Shown here piece after piece: positions 58,380 to 64,000 of a DNA stretch of 64,000 nucleotides. The translations under genes were made by a program, and so were the position numbers. Source of the stretch: Phil1 sp040767925 (GTDB taxonomy: Bacteria; Bacillota; Clostridia; Christensenellales; CAG-138); assembly GCA_040767925.1 (NCBI GenBank), contig JAXGNN010000002.1:372001-436000 (forward strand). The letters are read 5' to 3'. The number at the start of each line of letters is the position of its first letter. Position 1 is the stretch's first letter. The notes under the pieces were generated by a model that had not been told where the DNA came from, searched no databases, and saw only the letters and a program-made list of their open reading frames with translations.

Positions 58380-59351
58380 CTATCGGACGAAATGGCAGGC
58401 CACGCCGTGCCCGGGCGCGACCTCGACGAGCGCGGGGCATTCTTCGGCGCAGACGTCCTTCGCCAGGGGACAGCGGGAGTGGAACTTGCAGCCGGCGGTA
58501 AAGACCGCGGCGGAGGGGATATCCCCCGCGAGGAGCTTGCGCTTCTCCCTCCGCTCCGCGCCCGGCACGGGCATGATGGCGATGAGCGCCTTCGTGTAGG
58601 GATGCAGTCCGCTGTTGATGATGTCGTCTGCGGAGCCGATCTCCATGATTTTGCCGAGGTACATGATGGCGATCCGGTCGGAGATGAGCCACGCGAGCGA
58701 GAGGTCGTGCGTGATGAAGAGGTAGGCGGTGCCGCGCTCCTCCCGCTGCCGGAGCATCAGCTTGACGATGCCCGTGCGGATGGACGCGTCGAGCATGGAG
58801 ACGGGCTCGTCCGCGACCACGAACTCCGGGTCGAGGATGAGGGAGCTTGCGAGCGCCACGCGCTGCCTCTGCCCGCCCGAAAGCTCGTAGGGATAGCGAT
58901 AGAAGAAATCCTCGGGCGGCATCAGCCCCGCGCGCGCGAGCGCCGCTTTGACGCGCGCCTCGCGCTCCTCTGCGGTATGGACGAGGCCGTTGACCTCGAG
59001 CGGCTCCGCGACGATGTCTATGATATACTGGCGCGGGTTGAGGCTCTGGTACGGGTCCTGGTAGATCATCTGCGCCTTTTTTCTAAAGTCGTGCAGCGCG
59101 CTGTTCCTGTCGCCCAGGGGTTCGCCCAAAAAGCGGACCTCGCCCGCCGTCTGCTCGACGAGGCGCAGGATCGCCTTGCCCGTCGTGGTCTTGCCGGAGC
59201 CGGATTCGCCCACGAGCGAGAGGATTTCCCCGCGGCGGATTTCAAACGACACGCCGTCCACCGCGCGCACGATCCTTCGCGGCGAGAAAAAACCGCCCTT
59301 CACGTCGAAATGAACCTTGAGGTCCTTGACCGAAACGAGAGGTTCGTTCAT
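58380..59351 (-). CDS. Peptide ABC transporter ATP-binding protein (OppF/DppF-like)
   Basis: A 323-residue ABC ATPase with Walker A GESGSGKTTTGKAI, Q-loop YQDPYQSLNPRQ, signature LSGGQRQRVALASSL and Walker B VVADEPVSMLDASIRTGI. The C-terminal region GCKFHSRCPLAKDVCAEECP is the Cys-rich oligopeptide-transporter extension that can hold an Fe-S cluster. I start at the ATG at 59351, overlapping the preceding ATPase gene by ATGA; the longer frame to 59657 lies inside that gene. It pairs with the OppD-like ATPase. Confidence 0.93.
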   Translation of the reverse strand: MNEPLVSVKDLKVHFDVKGGFFSPRRIVRAVDGVSFEIRRGEILSLVGESGSGKTTTGKAILRLVEQTAGEVRFLGEPLGDRNSALHDFRKKAQMIYQDPYQSLNPRQYIIDIVAEPLEVNGLVHTAEEREARVKAALARAGLMPPEDFFYRYPYELSGGQRQRVALASSLILDPEFVVADEPVSMLDASIRTGIVKLMLRQREERGTAYLFITHDLSLAWLISDRIAIMYLGKIMEIGSADDIINSGLHPYTKALIAIMPVPGAERREKRKLLAGDIPSAAVFTAGCKFHSRCPLAKDVCAEECPALVEVAPGHGVACHFVR

Positions 59352-60322
59352 GTTCTCACCTCCGCCTTGTGGCAGGCGACGCTGTGCGTGGCGGTCAAAT
59401 GAACGGTTTCCGGCTCCAGAACGCGGCAGGTTTCGTCCGCAAGGAGGCAGCGCGGGTGGAAGCGGCAGCCTTGGGGCGGGTCGACGAGGCCGGGCGGGAA
59501 GCCGTCTATGCCGTCGGGCACGGTTTTTTCTCCCCGGACGTCGGGGAAGCAGGCGATGAGCCGCCGCGTATACGGGTGCGCCGCGCAATCGAAAATCTCG
59601 CGCACCGTGCCGGTCTCCACGATCTTCCCCGCGTACATGACGGCGATCCGGTCGCACGTTTCGCCGAGGATCGAGAGGTCGTGCGTGATGAGGATGAGCC
59701 CCATCCTCCGCTCGCGGCGAAGCCTTTCCAAGAGTTCCAATATCTGCGCCTGGATCATGACGTCGAGCGCTGTCGTCGGCTCGTCACCGATGACGAGCTT
59801 CGCGCCGCACGCGAGCGCCATGGCGATCATGGCCCTCTGCTTCATGCCGCCCGAGAATTCGTGCGGATAGCGCGCGAGCCTGTCGCGCGGGATTTCCACG
59901 AGTTCGAGGAGGTCGCCCGCGCGCGCCAGGGCCGTTTTCCTGTCGACGCCCTCGTGCAGCACGATCGCCTCGGCGATCTGCCAGCCCACGCGCCGGACGG
60001 GGTTCATGGCGTTCATCGCGCCCTGGAAGATGATCGAAACGTCCTTCCACCGGTGGGCGCGGATCTCGTCAAGGGAGAGCTTGGTGTAGTCGATCCCCTC
60101 GACGAAAATTTCGCCGCCCGCGATGTACCCTTCCCGGGGCAGCATCCTGCAGATGGAAAGCGCGCTCGTGGTCTTGCCGCAGCCGGACTCGCCCACGAGC
60201 CCGAGCGCCTCGCCGTAGCCGACTTCGAAGTCCACGCCATCCACGGCGCGCAGTTCGCCCTTCGCCATGCGAAAATAGGCTTTGAGCCCCCGCACCTCAA
60301 GGAGTTTCTTCTGCGCTTCCAT
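59348..60322 (-). CDS. Peptide ABC transporter ATP-binding protein (OppD/DppD-like)
   Basis: A 324-residue ABC ATPase: Walker A GESGCGKTTSALSI, Q-loop FQGAMNAMNPVRRVG, signature FSGGMKQRAMIAMAL and Walker B LVIGDEPTTALDVMIQ. The C-terminal GCRFHPRCLLADETCRVLEPE carries the Cys pattern of the family. The ATG at 60322 is preceded by AGGTGA; a GTG at 60331 is less likely. It overlaps the permease gene upstream and the next ATPase gene downstream. Confidence 0.93.
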   Translation of the reverse strand: MEAQKKLLEVRGLKAYFRMAKGELRAVDGVDFEVGYGEALGLVGESGCGKTTSALSICRMLPREGYIAGGEIFVEGIDYTKLSLDEIRAHRWKDVSIIFQGAMNAMNPVRRVGWQIAEAIVLHEGVDRKTALARAGDLLELVEIPRDRLARYPHEFSGGMKQRAMIAMALACGAKLVIGDEPTTALDVMIQAQILELLERLRRERRMGLILITHDLSILGETCDRIAVMYAGKIVETGTVREIFDCAAHPYTRRLIACFPDVRGEKTVPDGIDGFPPGLVDPPQGCRFHPRCLLADETCRVLEPETVHLTATHSVACHKAEVRT

Positions 60323-60327
60323 CCCTC

Positions 60328-61245
60328 TCACCTGCCCTTCAGCCTAGGGTTGAGTATCTCGTCGAACGCGTACCCCATGAGCGTGAGGCCCAGCACCACG
60401 AGCACCACGCAGACGCCCGCGGGCAGGAAGTACCACCACGCGCCTTTGGCGACGGCGCTGTTGGCGTTCGCGTAATAGAGCAGCATCCCCCAGCTCGGCC
60501 GGCTCGTGTCCCCGAGGCCGAGGAAGCTCAGCGTCGTCTCCGTGCTGATGGCGGCCGCGGCGGAGAGGACGGTGTTGGCAAACACCACGGGGAAGACGTT
60601 GGGCAGGATGTGCTTCGTCATGACGTGGGCGCTCCCCGCGCCGATGGAGACCGTGCGCTCCACATAGGGCATCTCCTTGACGGAGAGCGTCTGCGCGCGC
60701 ACGAGCCTCGCGCTGCCCGCCCAGCCCGTGAGGCCGATGACGAGGACGATGTTCACGAGACTCGAGCCGAGGATCGCCGCGAGCACCATGCAAAGCGGCA
60801 GCCACGGGATGCAGAGCATGAAGTCCGTGACGCGCATCAGGAGCACGTCCAGCCATTTGCCGAAATAGCCCGAAACGACGCCGATCACCGTGCCGATCAC
60901 CATGGAGATGGCCGTCGCCACCGCGCCGACGAGCATCGACACCCCCGCCCCGGCGACAAGGAAGCCGAAAAGGTCCCGCCCGAGGTGGTCCGTGCCGAGC
61001 CAGTGCGCGGCGCTCGGCGGCTGCCAGCGCTCCGCGCCCGAGGCGCCCGTCTCGCCGAGGTCGAACTGCACGACGCCCTGCCCGAAGACGGCGACGAGCG
61101 CGAAGAAAACGACGATGAGGCTGCCGATGAAGGCGGTTTTATTCCGATAGACCTGGCGCAAAAACTCCTTTGCGCGCATCACGCGCATCTCGGCGCGGAC
61201 GGAGCGCCTGCCGCCCTGAAAAATGAAGGAAAGGAACTTCTTCAT
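60328..61245 (-). CDS. Peptide ABC transporter permease (OppC/DppC-like)
   Basis: A 305-residue permease with the N-terminal domain NKTAFIGSLIVVFFALVAVFGQ, HWLGTDHLGRDLFGFLVAGAGVSMLVGAVATAISMVIGTVIGVVSGYFG and the EAA loop-like ERTVSIGAGSAHVMTKHILPNVFPVVFA, plus FLGLGDTSRPSWGMLLYYAN. These are standard for the OppC/DppC branch. An unusually polar N-terminus precedes helix 1. It forms the channel with the OppB-like subunit encoded 12 bp upstream. Confidence 0.93.
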   Translation of the reverse strand: MKKFLSFIFQGGRRSVRAEMRVMRAKEFLRQVYRNKTAFIGSLIVVFFALVAVFGQGVVQFDLGETGASGAERWQPPSAAHWLGTDHLGRDLFGFLVAGAGVSMLVGAVATAISMVIGTVIGVVSGYFGKWLDVLLMRVTDFMLCIPWLPLCMVLAAILGSSLVNIVLVIGLTGWAGSARLVRAQTLSVKEMPYVERTVSIGAGSAHVMTKHILPNVFPVVFANTVLSAAAAISTETTLSFLGLGDTSRPSWGMLLYYANANSAVAKGAWWYFLPAGVCVVLVVLGLTLMGYAFDEILNPRLKGR

Positions 61246-61257
61246 ATCCCGCGCCTC

Positions 61258-62226
61258 CTAATTCTTGATGCGGGGGTCGATGAACCCGTACGCGATGTCG
61301 GCGACGAAGTTGGCAAAAATCGTCGAGACCGTCGTGAACAGGAAGATCCCCTGCAGCAGCGTATAGTCGCGGTTGTCGATGGCCGTATAGGTGAGGCTGC
61401 CCAGGCCCGGCCACGAGAACATGGTCTCCAACTGCACCGCGCCCGCGATGACGAAGCCGAGGTTCATAAAAACGAGCGTCACCATAGGGAGCATGGCGTT
61501 GGGCATGGCGTGTTTCCTTAACACATAGCCCTCGCGGAAGCCCTTCGCGCGCGCCGTGGCGATGTAATCCTCCGAAAGCACGTCCATCATGGTGCTGCGC
61601 ATGGTCACGCAGTATTCGCCCGTCATCCCGAGGCCCATGCAGGCGATGGGGAGCACCATGTGGTGCGACACGTCGCGGATGTACGCCCAGGTCGAGGAAA
61701 AGATCCGCCCCGTCGTATACATGCCCATCGAGGGGAACCAGTTGAGCTTCGTGCAGAAGACGAGGATGAGCATCATGCACAGCCAGAACGTCGGCATCGA
61801 GTAGACGACGAGGGAGAGCGAGAGAAGCGCCGTGTCGGCCGCCCTGCCGCGCTTCCACGCCGCGATCACGCCGAAGAGCGTGCCCAGCGCCACGGCGATG
61901 ATTTCCGAGATGCCGAGCAGCATCACCGTTGGCAGTATCCGCGCGGAGATGACGCTCCACACGCTCCTGTTGTACGTGTAGGAAATGCCGAGATCGAGCC
62001 GAAGGAGCTTGCCGAAGTATCCGACGAACTGCTCGGCGAGCGTGCCGTCGAGCCCGTAGTAGGCGGCGAGATTCTTGAGCGCCTCGGCGCTCGCCTTGGT
62101 CGTCCGATCGAGCTTCGTGATGATGTCCCCCGGCAGGAGCCGGAACAGTATGAAGTTGAACACCAGCACGCAGAAGATGGTCACGAGCATGTAGAGAATC
62201 TTGCTCAATATCCGCCTTGCCTGCAT
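61258..62226 (-). CDS. Peptide ABC transporter permease (OppB/DppB-like)
   Basis: A 322-residue permease starting RILSKILYMLVTIFCVLVFNFILFRLLPGD, the typical OppB N-terminus, followed by YGLDGTLAEQFVGYFGKLLRLDLGISY and an EAA loop (ATARAKGFREGYVLRKHAMPNAMLPMVTLV). Six helices and the final DIAYGFIDPRIKN fit the family. It lies 77 bp after the binding-protein gene, separated by a hairpin. Confidence 0.93.
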   Translation of the reverse strand: MQARRILSKILYMLVTIFCVLVFNFILFRLLPGDIITKLDRTTKASAEALKNLAAYYGLDGTLAEQFVGYFGKLLRLDLGISYTYNRSVWSVISARILPTVMLLGISEIIAVALGTLFGVIAAWKRGRAADTALLSLSLVVYSMPTFWLCMMLILVFCTKLNWFPSMGMYTTGRIFSSTWAYIRDVSHHMVLPIACMGLGMTGEYCVTMRSTMMDVLSEDYIATARAKGFREGYVLRKHAMPNAMLPMVTLVFMNLGFVIAGAVQLETMFSWPGLGSLTYTAIDNRDYTLLQGIFLFTTVSTIFANFVADIAYGFIDPRIKN

Positions 62227-62262
62227 ATCGCATCATCCCTTTAACATTTTTTACGGTTAAGT

Positions 62263-62286
62263 CATGGCGGGCTTGCGCCCGCCATG
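62263..62286 (-). promoter_or_regulatory. Hairpin between the binding-protein and permease genes
   Basis: CATGGCGGGC (62263-62272) pairs with GCCCGCCATG (62277-62286) across 4 nt. Without an immediate T-run it is more likely an mRNA-stabilizing or attenuating hairpin than a full terminator, which would keep the binding protein in excess. Confidence 0.55.
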
Positions 62287-62303
62287 CGTGAGTCCCGATT
62301 GCA

Positions 62304-64000
62304 TCAGCCGCCTATGTATTGGAGGTGCATCAGCTGATAGTAGAGCGTCGTGTAATCCCACAAGAGGCCGTATTCGAAGCCCTGCGGCAGCTGCGCGTAG
62401 CCCTGCCAGCGGGAGCTGTTCACGGGCTGCAGGTAATAGTAGTAGCCGAGCACGATCATCGGGCAGTCCTCGTAGAAGATCTCCTGCATCCGCTCGACGG
62501 CCGCGCGGCGCGCGGCCTCGTCACCTGCGTAGAGCTGATCGTTGAACAGCGCGTCGTACTCGTCGTTGCCGTAGCCGGTCTCGTTATAGCCGTTGTTGGC
62601 GTAGGCCCAGTACCCGTCCTCCCACTGGAGGAGGGAGAGCGAGAACGACGGGTCGACGTACGCGCCCCACTCGATGACGTACATGTCGTAATCGAACGCG
62701 GCCACATAATCCCAAAGCGCCGCCTGATCGTAGCCCTGCACGTCAAGCGCGATGCCCGCCTTTGCGCAGGCCGCCTTGATCATGGTGCAGGCGTCCTGGT
62801 CCTCGGTGTTGTTGGAGTCGTACGCGATGCGGAAGGTCAGCCCTTCTCCACCGGCGTTATAGCGCACGGCGCCCGCGGCCGCGTCCGCCTCGGTATAAGG
62901 CGCGCCGGAAGAATTGCAGGTAAAGCCCGCGGCCTCGAGCAACGCCGCGGCTTTTTCGATATGGTCGTCCGCGTCGGAGTCGCGGTAGCCCGCGTAGCCC
63001 TCCTTGAGGTCGTAATAGTATTTGCTGTTGGTGCCGAGCATCGAATCGCCCGCCACGCCGAGGCCGCTGTAGGCCATGTCGAGGATGTGCTCCCGCTGCG
63101 CGCAGTAGTCGATGGCCTGACGAACTTCCTTGATTTGGAGGAGCTGGTTGGCGCTCGAGCCCTCGTCCGGCGAATTGAGGTTGAAGGAGACGGCGTTGAA
63201 CCCGTAGATCATGCTCATCGCGTGATCGAAGTTCGCGTCCTTCTTGAGCGCGTCGAGCGCGCTCGCGGCGATGTGCTCGCACGCGTCGAGCTCGCCGTTC
63301 TGCAGCGCGGTCAGCGGCTCCGCCACGTTGTAGACGTACACGAGCGCGCCGATGGCGCTCTTCCCGTTCCAGTAGTCGCCGTTGTTGACGAGCGTGCAGG
63401 CGGTTTCGTCCGCGCCGTGCCACTTGAAGGGGCCCGTACCCACCATGTTTTCCGCCGTGAGCTCCACCTGGTTGACGGCCTGTACCGCCTCGTCGTCCAC
63501 GTCGAGCCACGCGCCCGACTCATCCGTGAAATACTGCTTCCAGACGTGCTCGGGATAGATCGGGCAAGCCGAGAGATATTCGGCGATGTAGGGGTAATCC
63601 GCCTCGACCGTGAACTTCAGCGTGGCGTCGTCCAGAACCTCGATCGAGTCCGGGTCGAGGAAGAGCACGTCGTAGGAATGCGCGTAGGACCAGTAATAGG
63701 TCGTGTAAAGCGTAAAGGCGACATCGTTCGCGGTGAACTTCTCCCCGTCGTGCCACAGGACGCCTTCCCGCACCTTCACGGTGTAGGTGCAGGTGCCGTC
63801 CTCGTTCACGGCGGTCTCATAGCCCGCGGCGAGGCTGTTTGCGAGCTCGTAGTTTCCGTCCCTGACGAAGAGCGTGTCGTAGAGGGAGGCGAACACATAG
63901 TAGGAGATGGTGTGCGTGCCGAAATAAGGGTTAAGCGAATCCGGTTCATCCCCGAAGCCGAATCGGAAATAAATCGTGTCATCGCCATTGGCCTCGTCGC
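62304..64000 (-). CDS. Peptide/oligopeptide-binding protein of an ABC transporter (SBP_bac_5), N-terminus beyond window
   Basis: At least 565 residues, open to the right edge. Upstream of the GTG at 63896 the frame stays open and reads IYFRFGFGDEPDSLNPYFGTHT, the conserved start of the mature SBP_bac_5 domain, so the true start and signal peptide lie outside. YTVKVREGVLWHDGEKFTANDVAFTLYTTYYW is the family signature; GTGPFKWHG and VRQAIDYCAQREHILDMAYSGLGVAG follow. It captures peptides outside the cell for the downstream permeases and ATPases. Ligand length preference cannot be judged. Confidence 0.92.
   Translation of the reverse strand, partial: DEANGDDTIYFRFGFGDEPDSLNPYFGTHTISYYVFASLYDTLFVRDGNYELANSLAAGYETAVNEDGTCTYTVKVREGVLWHDGEKFTANDVAFTLYTTYYWSYAHSYDVLFLDPDSIEVLDDATLKFTVEADYPYIAEYLSACPIYPEHVWKQYFTDESGAWLDVDDEAVQAVNQVELTAENMVGTGPFKWHGADETACTLVNNGDYWNGKSAIGALVYVYNVAEPLTALQNGELDACEHIAASALDALKKDANFDHAMSMIYGFNAVSFNLNSPDEGSSANQLLQIKEVRQAIDYCAQREHILDMAYSGLGVAGDSMLGTNSKYYYDLKEGYAGYRDSDADDHIEKAAALLEAAGFTCNSSGAPYTEADAAAGAVRYNAGGEGLTFRIAYDSNNTEDQDACTMIKAACAKAGIALDVQGYDQAALWDYVAAFDYDMYVIEWGAYVDPSFSLSLLQWEDGYWAYANNGYNETGYGNDEYDALFNDQLYAGDEAARRAAVERMQEIFYEDCPMIVLGYYYYLQPVNSSRWQGYAQLPQGFEYGLLWDYTTLYYQLMHLQYIGG

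Overview
The window reads as a high-GC clostridial (Firmicutes) chromosome carrying a lower-GC integrated element at its left end. The lineage is inferred from the pathway mix: a FloA/NfeD pair, a PfoR-type PTS IIC protein, a SipL-like spore-coat morphogenesis protein with a LysM domain, LCP, PepV and YchF proteins, and Shine-Dalgarno-led starts throughout. An uncultured gut Clostridia is plausible, but no rRNA or tRNA is present to settle it.

Region 1 (about 1-14,030) is AT-richer than the rest. After a truncated methyltransferase gene and a pyridoxamine-oxidase-like gene comes an integrative mobilizable element inserted at the 3' end of guaA. Its proposed limits are two direct 10-bp copies of ACTCCCACTC (806-815 and 14023-14032), each flanked on the element side by a pair of TGCTATCAA repeats that look like integrase arm sites. 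One minus-strand operon encodes Xis, tyrosine integrase, MobC-like protein, RepA-like ATPase and, past a hairpin cluster, a MobV relaxase. A second encodes an XRE controller, HsdR, HsdS, a PrrC-type anticodon nuclease and HsdM. This is the classic two-layer defence (DNA restriction backed by tRNA cleavage) with an R-S-C-M gene order. As read, prrC carries a one-base frameshift at an A4 run and the integrase has Gln in place of its first catalytic Arg, so both may be disabled or, for prrC, recoded.

Region 2 (14,021-23,526) is chromosomal: xpt-guaA, an Rrf2 regulator, two thioredoxin-like lipoproteins with near-identical promoters, a TetR regulator, three 84-bp tandem repeats, deoD, a zinc-ribbon membrane protein, floA-nfeD, and a membrane-anchored protein with a sigma-like N-terminus facing an RsiV-like lipoprotein.

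Region 3 (23,654-35,654) has that lipoprotein, a MazG-like hydrolase, a metallopeptidase, a phosphoesterase, an MFS transporter and a 2,213-residue lectin-like surface protein with 13 tandem 77-residue modules, translationally coupled to a 39-residue membrane miniprotein.

Region 4 (35,718-39,327) is a zinc locus: Zur-like repressor and znuABC facing a CuZn superoxide dismutase gene across a shared palindrome.

Region 5 (39,475-53,830) holds acetyltransferases, a glutamine-amidotransferase-like hydrolase, a Ser/Thr kinase with a GC-discordant extracellular half, hpt and tilS, a LuxE/LuxC-like pair, ychF, a ProX-type deacylase, a SipL-like protein and a PfoR-like permease.

Region 6 (53,854-64,000) holds an LCP ligase, a compact transcription unit for a 26-residue basic peptide, rsgA, a MITE-like inverted-repeat block, and a peptide-uptake operon (binding protein, two permeases, two ATPases, PepV dipeptidase) whose first gene runs off the right edge.
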